IMG/VR virus record: IMGVR_UViG_3300018481_000049
Span: 1-34,794 of that record
From: a virus
Length of the DNA: 34,794 bases
Reading direction: 5' to 3' (one strand)
Below the pieces are notes generated by a model. It was not told the origin of the DNA, searched no databases, and worked only from the letters and a program-made list of their open reading frames with translations. Both the position numbers and the translations under genes were made by a program. Below are positions 15,680-23,344 of the stretch, in pieces. How positions within the stretch are numbered: the stretch's first letter is position 1; each line of letters begins with the position of its first letter.

Positions 15680-15846
15680 CGCTTTCTCGTGGATTGGAAG
15701 AATGTTGAAGGGGGTTTACGGCCCTTTCCAAGGGGTACCTTTCACTTTGTTCCTACAAAAAGTCCCACCGGGGCTATTTTTTAGAGCCGGGCGATACAGG
15801 AGGGGGCCTAATTTTTTGACCCCCTCCCCCCTACCCTTTTCTTCGT
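15680..15846 (-). promoter_or_regulatory. Non-coding gap with G-rich hairpin and A/T-run stem-loops
   Basis: Read on the minus strand, a G-rich run (GGGTAGGGGGGAGGGGG) begins a perfect 8-bp stem, GGAGGGGG with CCCCCTCC, closing a 13-nt A/T-rich loop (about 15805-15833). A second small stem-loop (GGCT/AGCC around an A-run) and a CCC/GGG hairpin before TTTTT (near 15755) follow. The gap lies just upstream of the Acb2-like gene, whose start codon is not canonical. It may be a leaky terminator or a translational control element. No experiment-like evidence in the sequence decides which. Confidence 0.4.
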
Positions 15847-16023
15847 TCATCTTCTCGTAGTTCGTCGTTGTATTTCTCGCATCATGTGACGAACGGTTTC
15901 AGAGAAACGTTTTATTCGATCTCTTTCCCTATCTGTCATCGACCTGACATCAGCTTCTGTCCAACGATGTCGACGATATTGGTATTGCTTTGCTTCTTCT
16001 TCCTCATCATTGTGTTCCGTCAC
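15847..16023 (-). CDS. Small charged protein, 58 aa
   Basis: A GTG at 16023 follows GATGAGGTAACA, and the frame runs 58 residues to a TGA at 15847. The product is highly charged: an acidic start (TEHNDEEEEAK), then a basic, helical remainder (YQYRRHRWTEADVR, RERDRIKRF, MREIQRRTTRR). It has no membrane segment. It lies just behind the 102-aa gene and shares its codon use, so the two were probably acquired together. Function unknown; a nucleic-acid-binding role is possible from its charge. Confidence 0.55.
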   Translation of the reverse strand: MTEHNDEEEEAKQYQYRRHRWTEADVRSMTDRERDRIKRFSETVRHMMREIQRRTTRR

Positions 16024-16040
16024 TGTTACCTCATCTACCT

Positions 16041-16349
16041 TTAGCTTTGCTTAGGTAACGACACTTCTCCTTTTTTTACTTTACGAAACACACCAAGCAC
16101 ATTCTCTCGAACAATCTCATCAATTGCTTCCTGTATCGCACGATTCACATCTGCTTCAGCAAGGTCATCGGATAGCCTTGCTACTCTAGCTAGTAGTCCA
16201 GGCGTATGGTACCCGGCGGCCTGATCCCAAGCAAACCACTCATCCCATTGTGTGAATGGATCGTATGGATTGTCCATTGTTGTCAGCATGTACTCAGGTC
16301 GGCTAGGTACGGTAGGCGTGTCAGCGTCCACTGCTCCATCTCCTATCAT
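16041..16349 (-). CDS. Conserved-type small protein paired with the RNAP-like gene, 102 aa
   Basis: The ATG at 16349 overlaps the TGA of the giant upstream gene (ATGA). The central part, NPYDPFTQWDEWFAWDQ then GYHTPGLLARVARLSDDL and EADVNRAIQEAIDEIV, is a pattern I associate with small phage proteins encoded right after similar large genes. It is acidic, mostly helical and soluble. Translational coupling suggests it acts with the RNA polymerase-like protein, perhaps as an accessory or packaging partner; this is inference. Confidence 0.65.
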   Translation of the reverse strand: MIGDGAVDADTPTVPSRPEYMLTTMDNPYDPFTQWDEWFAWDQAAGYHTPGLLARVARLSDDLAEADVNRAIQEAIDEIVRENVLGVFRKVKKGEVSLPKQS

Positions 16350-19228
16350 GACGCAAGACTTGATTGTAGTGTGGACACAGGAATGTTCAGTGCATCTGCT
16401 ACCTCAGATGGTGTAGCACCTGAGCCTAGCAGTTGCCTAGCCCTAGCCATCATGACATCAGTCATCACTGGATTCTCACGACGAGGTGTAGCACGCTGCC
16501 TAATAGCGTCTAGATCAGCGTTGTTTAGAATCTTCTTCAACATCTCATTAGAGATAGCACCAGCTTGAATAGCTTCCCATTCACGGTCTGTGATAGGAGC
16601 TCTCTTAGATCCTAGTCTAGTCTTACCAGCACCAGTACGAAGTCTAGCTTCGTTCAGTGCTTGACCTTTGATCTTCCTCTGTTCATCCTTCTCCATCTCT
16701 GGATTAGCTCTCTTTAGCTGAGAATAGATCCGTCCTGCCACTACCTGTGCCTGTCTCTCTAGGGGGGAGTTCTTCTCAGCCTCATTCAGCTTCGCCTTGA
16801 GAGAGTTCACCTCATGCTTGTACACCCTGTTAGCTGAGGGCGAATAGGGGATAGGCTTAGTCCTAACCACCTCTCTACGTGCCTCATTAGCCAACGCCTT
16901 GAGTCTATTGGAATGGTCAGCATAGATCTGCTCAATCCGTACACCCCTACCTTCAGAGACAAGGGTATACGCATCAGTAGTCTCAGCCAACTGCTTAGAC
17001 CTGAAGGTAGCAGGCTCATCAAGGGTGATAGTACGCTTCTCACCAGTGCGCTTATCGACAACCTGTTTCTTCTTAGGCTCACCTGTATAAACGTACCGCT
17101 TCTCACCAGTCCTGACATCGATAGTCCCGCTTGAGACACGAACTACTCCTGGACCAGCAGGGGCATCCTTACGCTTAGGCACATGGGTCTGTGCCGTAGC
17201 TCTAGAGATGAGCGTAGACGCACCACGAAGTTGACCCTTTGGATGTACCCCTTGATACGTACGTTTTAGATTGTTGATTCCGTAGGCTTGAGCCGAAGCC
17301 TTGACATCGAGATTGTGTTTCTCGGAATCAATGACCACCATGGAATGACGAACAGCACGAGAAAGCTCGTCATTGTTGGCCCCCTTGATCGTCATGTCGG
17401 TGATCAGGTTGGAGACATCCCCCATGAGCTGCTGCTTTTGAACCGAAGTAACCGTAGGTTTACCATCAGGAAACTTCTTGCTTTTAGGCCCATAGGGAAC
17501 CTTGTAGGTCTGAGGATCGAAGTCCTTCAATCCTTCGAGAGGGGGTTGTTTGCTGATAACACCCCGTCGATTGGGAATGACCACCACACTATCGCCATCG
17601 AAATCAGCACCCGACAAATGTTCAGCGACTTTGGGATGAATAGCTACCGCATCCGGAACATCTCTACCCCCGAACATCTTAGCTACTTCTCGAGAACGGT
17701 TGTTTACCGTAAGCTCAGGGATTTCGAATCGTCCCGCATGGGGGTACCGAATCAAAGCAACGCGCTCTCCGTTGTCAAACGTAGGCGCAAAGATCTCATC
17801 GGGCTTTACCCGATTCGAAGGAAGAATGACTTTGGTTGCCTGCCGAGGCAGGTTAGCCGCTTTGAGATGAACGGCGGCAGAATCGGTCTCATCTCCGAAC
17901 GTTTCAAGAAGCTTTCTCTTGATCTGCGGATTAGTCAAACCTTTGATTTGTTCGAATTCAGAACGCCGTCGATCGAAGGTCACGTCCAACTGGGTCTTGG
18001 CGAAATCAGGAGACTGCTTAGAAAGTACCTGCCGAGAGATGGTTCTCGACCACGTATCCCAATCTCCTTCTTCATGAACAATGTTCATCACCGACGTAGG
18101 CTTACCGTTCTTACCCAGAATCTGGCCGCCCTCTTTGATTACGGCTCCGAAAGGATTGAACTGATCAACCTCTCCGGTTTCCTTGACCTTCTTGAGCGGC
18201 TTCAAAGCATCGAGCTTATTACCCGTCTTCGACTTGTTGGTATTGAACTGAAGATCGACACCAGGAGGAAGATCGTCCTTGTAGACGGCCATGCCTTTGA
18301 GGTAGTGAGTTCCACCCACCGCAATTCGAACCTGAGCATAGCGCGACTTTCCTAGAGAAATGTCCTTTACTCCAGGACGGACGTAGATAACACCATCCGC
18401 GTCAGCTCCGCCCTCTTCCTTGTATCGAACACCTACACGCTTGGCGGAGATATGAAGAGGCGGCTTGAACCCAACATCCTGCCAGCTTCGACCATGATCA
18501 TCGGATTTCTCCGCGATCAATCGAATCTTGTCACGATTGGCGAACGCCTCTTGCTTGGTCACACCCGGCTTGGTAAGGACTAGATACTTAGTTCTTTCTC
18601 CTGTACCCGCTTGCTGAATGTGTACCGGATGAACGTTGTAGCCCTCTTCTTTGAGCATGGAAAGGGCTGTCTTGAACTTGTCCGGACTGATACCGATTCG
18701 TGTCGAAGGATTATCTCCGATGGGAAGATCCTTCTCGACGTTGGCTCCGACGTCGATGAAACCTTTCTCTTCGACCTGTCGCTTGAGCATATCCGCCGTA
18801 GACTGAAGAATATCGAGTTTCTCTAGACGACCCGGTTCCAGAAGCGAACGAACGGTGGATTCGCTCACTTTCTTCTCGTCGGTTGACATCTGCCTTGCAA
18901 TCGCAGATGGCCCCATGCCCTTGTCTCGAAGGCGTTGCGCGGTACGAATCTGTTCTTGCTTTACTTCGTTACCCGCCCTAGACTTCGTAGCTCGAAGATC
19001 CGCTACCGTCATCTGCTCATCTTTGATGACGTTTCCATCTTTATCCACGGGGGAATACGCCTTGGCGATCTCGGATTCCGTCATCCCGTCGATCTTCTTA
19101 TGTTGCTCAATGGTGTCCAAGAATGTCTTGGATCGCTGCAACGGGTTCTCTCCGGACCCCCAAGGATATCTGCCCGACTTGCGGAGAATTCCGTAGTGCA
19201 TGAGATAGTCTTCTTCTGCAACCTTCAC
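16346..19228 (-). CDS. Candidate single-subunit two-barrel RNA polymerase with tag-like N-terminus, 960 aa
   Basis: The key motif is ADFDGDSVVV (DFDGD at 542-546, DNA 17591-17605), the metal-binding loop of beta-prime-type RNA polymerases. It is preceded at the right distance by RYPHAGRFEIP and AIHPKVAEHL, which parallel the NR.PTLHR..IQA and .LHP..C.AF segments of bacterial beta-prime. A possible first barrel lies at 305-335 (HYLKGMAVY, NTNKS), with lysines K311 and K332. The N-terminus (LMHYGILRKSGRYPWGSGE) resembles the HYGVKGMRWG tag, and HTH-like helices occur near 95-130 and at the C-terminus. YonO and crAss-like phage enzymes are known relatives in type. GTG 19228 follows GAGGAGG. Activity is unproven. 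Confidence 0.68.
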   Translation of the reverse strand: MKVAEEDYLMHYGILRKSGRYPWGSGENPLQRSKTFLDTIEQHKKIDGMTESEIAKAYSPVDKDGNVIKDEQMTVADLRATKSRAGNEVKQEQIRTAQRLRDKGMGPSAIARQMSTDEKKVSESTVRSLLEPGRLEKLDILQSTADMLKRQVEEKGFIDVGANVEKDLPIGDNPSTRIGISPDKFKTALSMLKEEGYNVHPVHIQQAGTGERTKYLVLTKPGVTKQEAFANRDKIRLIAEKSDDHGRSWQDVGFKPPLHISAKRVGVRYKEEGGADADGVIYVRPGVKDISLGKSRYAQVRIAVGGTHYLKGMAVYKDDLPPGVDLQFNTNKSKTGNKLDALKPLKKVKETGEVDQFNPFGAVIKEGGQILGKNGKPTSVMNIVHEEGDWDTWSRTISRQVLSKQSPDFAKTQLDVTFDRRRSEFEQIKGLTNPQIKRKLLETFGDETDSAAVHLKAANLPRQATKVILPSNRVKPDEIFAPTFDNGERVALIRYPHAGRFEIPELTVNNRSREVAKMFGGRDVPDAVAIHPKVAEHLSGADFDGDSVVVIPNRRGVISKQPPLEGLKDFDPQTYKVPYGPKSKKFPDGKPTVTSVQKQQLMGDVSNLITDMTIKGANNDELSRAVRHSMVVIDSEKHNLDVKASAQAYGINNLKRTYQGVHPKGQLRGASTLISRATAQTHVPKRKDAPAGPGVVRVSSGTIDVRTGEKRYVYTGEPKKKQVVDKRTGEKRTITLDEPATFRSKQLAETTDAYTLVSEGRGVRIEQIYADHSNRLKALANEARREVVRTKPIPYSPSANRVYKHEVNSLKAKLNEAEKNSPLERQAQVVAGRIYSQLKRANPEMEKDEQRKIKGQALNEARLRTGAGKTRLGSKRAPITDREWEAIQAGAISNEMLKKILNNADLDAIRQRATPRRENPVMTDVMMARARQLLGSGATPSEVADALNIPVSTLQSSLAS

Positions 19229-19806
19229 TACGAAACCTCCTCTCTGAGCCGATTGAGAATCTCATCGAACTTTTCAATTTTGTCCATGATTCCCTTTATG
19301 AAGTATGGATCGGAATCGTACAAATGTACTCTACCGTCCTTATAGAGACGGAGCTCGATGCCCCGTAGAGAAAACGGATCTATCTTGTATTCAAGACAGA
19401 AGAGCGCAGCATAGACTTCGAGCTGATGCTCTGAAACTCGGGTAACCCCAGTCTTGAGATCACTGATACGAAGCAGCCGATACCGATAGGCGATAGCATC
19501 CACCGTACCAAAGGCATTGGGCGAATAGAACAATACCACCTCAGGCGACATCTTGTATTGGATGCACTGGTTGATGTACAACCCAACCGTGGTCGTCTCA
19601 TCATCTTGGACAATTCCCTCTTCGATACAGATCGCAGCGTAGCGATGTTGTTCTATACCCTCCAGTGCCGCGCGCAGAGTCTTGTATCGGAATGCGAGCT
19701 TCTCTTCGTCATAGTTGATCCAGTGATATGAACTAGGACTAAGGAACGCATGTTGCCCCTCGAGATGCGAATGCTTCTTGAAGCGCAGCGAGCACCTCCT
19801 CTTCAT
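19228..19806 (-). CDS. PD-(D/E)XK nuclease, RecB/Cas4-like, about 192 aa
   Basis: The catalytic core is seen as FGTVDAIAY (first Asp), LRISDLKTG (D-x-K) and HQLEVYAAL (the Q-L-x-x-Y motif of RecB/Cas4-type exonucleases). The N-terminal LSPSSYHWINYDEEKL is typical of phage members. The start is uncertain: ATG 19806 is inside the end of the previous gene, and no strong ribosome binding site is seen; a TTG at 19830 is another option. The stop overlaps the start of the RNAP-like gene (TAGTG). It likely degrades or processes DNA ends in replication or recombination. Confidence 0.75.
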   Translation of the reverse strand: MKRRCSLRFKKHSHLEGQHAFLSPSSYHWINYDEEKLAFRYKTLRAALEGIEQHRYAAICIEEGIVQDDETTTVGLYINQCIQYKMSPEVVLFYSPNAFGTVDAIAYRYRLLRISDLKTGVTRVSEHQLEVYAALFCLEYKIDPFSLRGIELRLYKDGRVHLYDSDPYFIKGIMDKIEKFDEILNRLREEVS

Positions 19807-20053
19807 TTTCAGGATAGACGTAGGCTGCAAACGACATGTCTGCGAGCTGCTCTACGAAGTAATCCTGATTCGGTTGACGCTTCGCTGTACGTGATGCCTT
19901 GATCTCCAGAGAAGCCCAAGTGTCGCCATACAGCAGCGTCCAATCAAGCATTCCCTGTTGATATCGAGGGTCGTTTCTCAGGAGAACACATCCTGGGAAA
20001 GTACGTTTGAGCTTCTTGATGAACTTCGTTTGAAACGCAGATTCAGCAGGCAT
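19739..20053 (-). CDS. VRR-NUC/resolvase-like small nuclease, 104 aa
   Basis: The ATG at 20053 follows GAAAGGAGG. The sequence FPGCVLLRNDPRYQQGMLDW, then YGDTWASLEIKAS, matches small PD-(D/E)XK nucleases of the VRR-NUC or phage resolvase type (a D near residue 37, then E-x-K). QPNQDYFVEQL supplies the conserved helix. The C-terminal part overlaps the next nuclease gene by 68 bases. It may cut branched DNA during replication or before packaging. A TATAAT box lies about 60 bases upstream, so this gene may head a transcript that includes the RNAP-like gene. Confidence 0.7.
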   Translation of the reverse strand: MPAESAFQTKFIKKLKRTFPGCVLLRNDPRYQQGMLDWTLLYGDTWASLEIKASRTAKRQPNQDYFVEQLADMSFAAYVYPENEEEVLAALQEAFASRGATCVP

Positions 20054-20112
20054 GATCCTCCTTTCATCGAGAAAAAAAGAGACATCAACTTCGAGATACT
20101 TGCCCTCCTTCT

Positions 20113-20148
20113 ATTATATGCCGCGATTTAGTCGCGTCCCAGTATCTG
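20113..20148 (-). promoter_or_regulatory. TATAAT box with upstream CAGATACTGGGA and a CGCGA palindrome
   Basis: On the minus strand the order is CAGATACTGGGA (20148-20137), the inverted repeat CGCGA-CTAAA-TCGCG, then GGCATATAAT (TATAAT at 20118-20113), followed about 60 bases later by the nuclease gene start. A consensus -35 box is missing; the repeat motif lies near the -35 position instead. It looks like a promoter with an operator or an activator site. A phage polymerase promoter is a further option. Confidence 0.5.
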
Positions 20149-20174
20149 AAAAAAAATAAGGTGTGTTTTGCTCA

Positions 20175-20339
20175 CTAACCCGAGTCTTCATCAGGGTCAT
20201 ATGGCTGCAAAACGACATGTACGGTGTCTCCTCCAGCAATGATAGCCTCCTTGATAACGGGAGTCAAATGGTCGGCCAGAGCTCGACGATCTGCTTGCGG
20301 AAGTCGTAACGAAATATTGACCAGGATTTCTGGTTCCAT
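20175..20339 (-). CDS. Small hypothetical protein, 54 aa
   Basis: The ATG at 20339 overlaps the stop of the NUMOD4-like gene (TAATG) and the frame ends at a TAG at 20175. The protein reads EPEILVNISLRLPQADRRAL, a helix (HLTPVIKEAIIAGG) and DTVHVVLQPYDPDEDSG. This beta-alpha-beta layout could be a small nucleic-acid-binding or dimerisation fold, but no family is recognised. It is the last gene before the TATAAT promoter region. Confidence 0.55.
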   Translation of the reverse strand: MEPEILVNISLRLPQADRRALADHLTPVIKEAIIAGGDTVHVVLQPYDPDEDSG

Positions 20340-20842
20340 TAGGTCATCGTCACTAATTCAAAGTATTGATAGGTAGGCCAAGCCGGTGTCCGATTGACAA
20401 CCGACAACACCACCTCACGCTCTAAGAGTCCGTAACGACAAGCTGCTGCCAAAGAATTTGGAAATCGTTCTGGTTCGCCTATCGCCCTAACCGGCACATT
20501 GAGCGGATGATCATAACGATCATCGAACTGACGATTGTAAAGCACGGCATACCATCGAGGACGCCACATGAGATTGTCTACTCGACAGTTTGATCGATTC
20601 CCGTCAATCTGAATCGGGGTATCGAAAATATCCGAAGGAGCCGGAAGAAACGCTCGAGCCACTAGCCGCGGAAGAGAGCGACTGCACTGCTGCCACTGTC
20701 GCATGAGTCCTACATAGGGAACCCCGTACTGGTTGTATCTCGGAACTAGTAACCGACCAGTCGAATCTCTCGAAACCTGTCCCAGGGGGTTTATGCTGTA
20801 ACCGGGAAAGCCCTCAACGGGAATCCAACCGTTGTCATTCAT
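20339..20842 (-). CDS. NUMOD4/HNH-type homing endonuclease-like protein, 167 aa
   Basis: I chose ATG 20842 (MNDNGWIPVEGFPGYSINP), which follows GGAGGAGAGTT; the longer frame to 20950 overlaps upstream genes. The opening W-I-P-V-EGFPGY-S-I-N-P-L-G-Q-V-S-R is the NUMOD4 DNA-binding module. The segment RLVARAFLPAP with IQIDGNRSNCRVDNLMW matches the HNH_3 core (D/H-G-N...NL-W), with Asp where His is usual. Such proteins are often mobile endonucleases in phages. The changed His may lower activity. Confidence 0.7.
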   Translation of the reverse strand: MNDNGWIPVEGFPGYSINPLGQVSRDSTGRLLVPRYNQYGVPYVGLMRQWQQCSRSLPRLVARAFLPAPSDIFDTPIQIDGNRSNCRVDNLMWRPRWYAVLYNRQFDDRYDHPLNVPVRAIGEPERFPNSLAAACRYGLLEREVVLSVVNRTPAWPTYQYFELVTMT

Positions 20843-21048
20843 AACTCTCCTCCATACCTCTCCTTCTTTCGCTCGATCAAAATCGCATCGGCGTAACCTA
20901 ATCCAGAAGACGGTATGATTGCCACGGTTCTCCACCCCATGGTCGCCCAACGATTAGCCGCTGTCTCAATAGTCGGCTTGCGCATACTATTGGGGAGGGG
21001 CGGCTCGAGAGAGACATTGACCTTCTTGTATTCGTAGATTTCAGTCAT
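20839..21048 (-). CDS. DUF4177-like small protein, 69 aa
   Basis: The protein reads TEIYEYKKVNVS, then NRWATMGWRTVAIIPSSG and GYADAILIER. This is the layout of DUF4177-type proteins (E-Y-K first strand, 'GW.vvai' helix-strand, then an aromatic end). The ATG at 21048 overlaps the previous stop as TGATG; an in-frame GTG one codon upstream is an alternative. Its role in phages is not known. Confidence 0.55.
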   Translation of the reverse strand: MTEIYEYKKVNVSLEPPLPNSMRKPTIETAANRWATMGWRTVAIIPSSGLGYADAILIERKKERYGGEL

Positions 21049-21266
21049 CACTCAACCGGCGAGCCGTCGACAGGATATCTGTTTTTCAGCTCCTTGTCCA
21101 CCCGTTCTACCGAATCTACCATACCGATTAGATGAGCATCCGTCACAATTGCATCGGTCCAGATAGTAATTACCCACGAATATACGCCCGCGGCTGTCCG
21201 ACGCAATTCAATTGATCCACGACCAGGAACAGGATCTCTATAAGGCTTGACGGTATCATTAGCCAT
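21048..21266 (-). CDS. Small hypothetical protein, 72 aa
   Basis: ATG 21266 follows GGAGG seven bases upstream and lies inside the end of the preceding gene. The centre (GSIELRRTAAGVYSWVITIW) has two short strands and the rest is a helix with charged residues (VDSVERVDKELKNRYP). I recognise no family. It belongs to a run of four overlapping small genes between the repeat region and the HNH-like gene. Confidence 0.5.
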   Translation of the reverse strand: MANDTVKPYRDPVPGRGSIELRRTAAGVYSWVITIWTDAIVTDAHLIGMVDSVERVDKELKNRYPVDGSPVE

Positions 21267-21483
21267 CACTCAACCTCCGAAGATAGTGCCGCCCATACTT
21301 CTTGAGGGCATTGTTATGAGTGTCGACCACATTCTGAGCCAGATCCGAAGATTCCATCGTTCCTATGAGGGGATCTTGCGTAGAGGGTTTCGAGACATCA
21401 TTAGACAACAGCGCGTAGACACTGCGTCCCAGTCGAAAGTCCGTACGCCACATACGTTCCCCCGGGTTACTCAACAACGCCAT
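21259..21483 (-). CDS. Small hypothetical protein, 74 aa
   Basis: I selected the ATG at 21483 (MALLSNPGERMWRTDF) because AGAAAGGA lies four bases upstream. A start eight codons earlier (21507) is possible but has no ribosome binding site. The product is basic, with a helical C-terminus (LAQNVVDTHNNALKKYGRHYLRRL). It overlaps both neighbours, which suggests coupled translation. Function unknown. Confidence 0.5.
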   Translation of the reverse strand: MALLSNPGERMWRTDFRLGRSVYALLSNDVSKPSTQDPLIGTMESSDLAQNVVDTHNNALKKYGRHYLRRLSDG

Positions 21484-21685
21484 GTAATCCTTTCTCTCGG
21501 ATTTCATTCTGAGAACCCCGACGCCATGCTCTCAGCCTTCTTAGGTACTCTTGTCGTGAAAGTTCCCCAATATGAGCACCTTCATGACCCTCTGGTCCAA
21601 CCTCGCAATACAGACTCCCAAGTCGTCCGGTACGAGGATTGATGGTTTCCGCATGCCAAGGACACGGCTTTTTGGGTGCTTCCAT
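21467..21685 (-). CDS. Small Cys/His protein, 72 aa, first gene after the repeat region
   Basis: The ATG at 21685 follows GGGAGGGT. The N-terminal half has spaced Cys and His residues (KPCPWHAETINPRTGR, then LYCEVGPEGHEGAH) that could hold a zinc ion; the C-terminal half is basic and helical (RQEYLRRLRAWRRG). It is the first gene downstream of the repeat-rich non-coding tract, so its expression may be set by those motifs. No family recognised. Confidence 0.55.
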   Translation of the reverse strand: MEAPKKPCPWHAETINPRTGRLGSLYCEVGPEGHEGAHIGELSRQEYLRRLRAWRRGSQNEIREKGLHGVVE

Positions 21686-22088
21686 ACCCTCCCTTTCTGG
21701 CAAATCTTGGCAAAATCTTGGCAAAACGGGCAAATAGATACTGGGAATTCCCCTAAATAGCGGGCTTTTCAGCTCCCAGTATCTGCCAAGATTTTTGAGG
21801 TAAAAAGTTTCTACTGAAACGCATGTCAGTATCTGTTACTCCTATGAGGGTATGTATATACTTGCGCGGGGGCGCGTAGGGAGTATAAACAGATATTGGC
21901 ATGAACGATATAAAAACTTTTTTGCCCTGAAATCTTGGCAAGCCCTTTTCAAGATAAAAAGCTCGAGATGCAGGACTTTTGTTCACAAAATCTGCCAAAA
22001 AAAATCTTGGCAAAATGCTTGGCAAAGCGATTTTCGAGCGGGAACGCGCCAACTTAGCTCGAAAAACCCCATTCCCAGTATCTGAATT
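21686..22088. repeat. Non-coding iteron-like tract: candidate replication origin or control region
   Basis: This AT-rich, 400-nt gap lies between the helicase stop and the next gene. Two motif families repeat in it. (1) AATCTTGGCAAAA-type: plus-strand copies at about 21698, 21706, 21717, 21931, 22003 and 22018, and inverted copies at about 21784 and 21991. (2) TCCCAGTATCTG: exact at 21774-21785 and 22073-22084, variant at 21825-21835, inverted at 21736-21746 and 21890-21900. A third exact copy lies at 20137-20148 outside the tract. Clustered direct and inverted repeats next to a helicase gene suit a replication origin or a multi-site regulator target. Confidence 0.6.
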
Positions 22089-23309
22089 CTACCTTTGGTA
22101 TAGAAACTCTGCAAATTCCTCGCCTGTCATGTCAAAATGCTTGGTCTGGAAATTCTTCTTGCTCTTGAGCGACCTCCAGATCGCCCAGTCGATGGCCGCC
22201 TTGGATCTCAGCGTGTAGTAATAGAGATCCTCGTACGGAGTATTGATCCGGTCTATCCGGCCGTGGGCCTGCTCCCACAGCTTGTACGAATAGGTGAGGC
22301 TCCAGAAGCACATGGCATTGGTGGTCGTGCAGTTCCAGCCCTCGGCACCTGCGATGTATTGCACGACGTAGATCCATTTGTCCGTCTCGGGAATCGCCTG
22401 ATGCTTGTGGCCGTTCCATTCGGCGTAGGCATAATCGGTTTCCGACTCCTTCAGCGTTCTTAGGATGGCCAGTTCGTAATCGAAGTTGTAGAAGATGATG
22501 AGGCGGGGATGCTCTGCCAACAGCTTCCACACCTCGCCCAGGCGCGAGGGATCCGAGTTGGTGACCTTGCGCATCTGATGAAACAGATCAGCGATGTCCC
22601 GGATAGGCTTGTCCTCAAAGATGTTCCACCGCCCATGCGAGACGCGGGCCATGGTGATCTCGTCGAACTCGCACCACACGTTGACGGGATGCCGCTTGGT
22701 CTCCTTGGGGTAGGGCATGTGGATGAGGATCTGGTTACGCTGGCGCACCAGGCGCTGGACGTTGACGTATCTCTCCACCTTGGGATACTTGGAGAACGGG
22801 GCGTAGATCACGTGCTCGTGCTTGAACTCGGTGCGGTTGCGGTAAAAGCCGTTGGCGATGAACACCGGGATGTAGTCCAGCCAGGTATCCCCAGGGGTGG
22901 CCGAGAGGAGGATCCAGCGGTTCTTCTTGGCGATCTTCAGGAAGGCCTTGGTCCACTTGCCGTTTCCGACCAGGCGTTGCTCGTCGAAGATGAAGAACTG
23001 ATCCTTCACGTCTATGTACTTGTGAAGGTTGTTCCAGGAGTCGACGGTGAGGATCCCCGCCATCGTCGCGTCCGGTTCCTTACCGATCCCGAAACGCGCG
23101 GCCTCGGTCACCCAGTCCATCGAGTCCCGCTTCTTGGCCGTAGTGATGACGTACACATCCTGCTGCTTCTCGGTCAGCATGTAGTAGGCCAGGGCCACTC
23201 GGCTCTTGCCAGACCCAACCCCTCCCCACAGAATATTACCATCTTGGAGCTTGGCCAGGGCCTTCTTCTGATGCGGATCCATCTTCACGGCGGTGCGAAT
23301 CTCTGCCAT
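22089..23309 (-). CDS. SF2 helicase, DEAD/SNF2-type, 406 aa
   Basis: This ATP-dependent DNA helicase or translocase has a full motif set: motif I GGVGSGKS (29-36), motif II DEQR (109-112), motif III LSATPGD (135-141), and in the second lobe motif V IAGAEGWN and motif VI EQAHGRIDRIN (about 355-366). The length is that of small phage SF2 enzymes involved in replication initiation or fork restart. The ATG at 23309 follows AAAGGAGGTGACGG. The repeat tract just behind the gene fits a replication function. G+C and codon use are higher than in the flanking small genes. Confidence 0.88.
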   Translation of the reverse strand: MAEIRTAVKMDPHQKKALAKLQDGNILWGGVGSGKSRVALAYYMLTEKQQDVYVITTAKKRDSMDWVTEAARFGIGKEPDATMAGILTVDSWNNLHKYIDVKDQFFIFDEQRLVGNGKWTKAFLKIAKKNRWILLSATPGDTWLDYIPVFIANGFYRNRTEFKHEHVIYAPFSKYPKVERYVNVQRLVRQRNQILIHMPYPKETKRHPVNVWCEFDEITMARVSHGRWNIFEDKPIRDIADLFHQMRKVTNSDPSRLGEVWKLLAEHPRLIIFYNFDYELAILRTLKESETDYAYAEWNGHKHQAIPETDKWIYVVQYIAGAEGWNCTTTNAMCFWSLTYSYKLWEQAHGRIDRINTPYEDLYYYTLRSKAAIDWAIWRSLKSKKNFQTKHFDMTGEEFAEFLYQR

Positions 23310-23344
23310 ACCGTCACCTCCTTTCTAAATTTGTCTTAGCGGGT

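Noticed and set aside
17288-18355. Plus-strand ORF of 355 codons inside the RNAP-like gene
   Set aside because: Antisense to a gene with recognisable motifs; composition is Arg/Leu/Ile-rich as expected for a shadow.
21753-22052. Minus-strand ORF of 99 codons in the repeat tract
   Set aside because: No ribosome binding site, low-quality composition, and its frame crosses the repeat motifs; the tract reads better as non-coding.
21686-22088. Repeat cluster considered as a CRISPR array
   Set aside because: Motifs are about 10-13 bases, unevenly spaced and in both orientations; no 25-40 base repeats with equal spacers.
22509-23339. Plus-strand ORF of 276 codons opposite the helicase
   Set aside because: Starts and ends without signals and gives a Val/Leu/Asp-rich shadow of the helicase frame.
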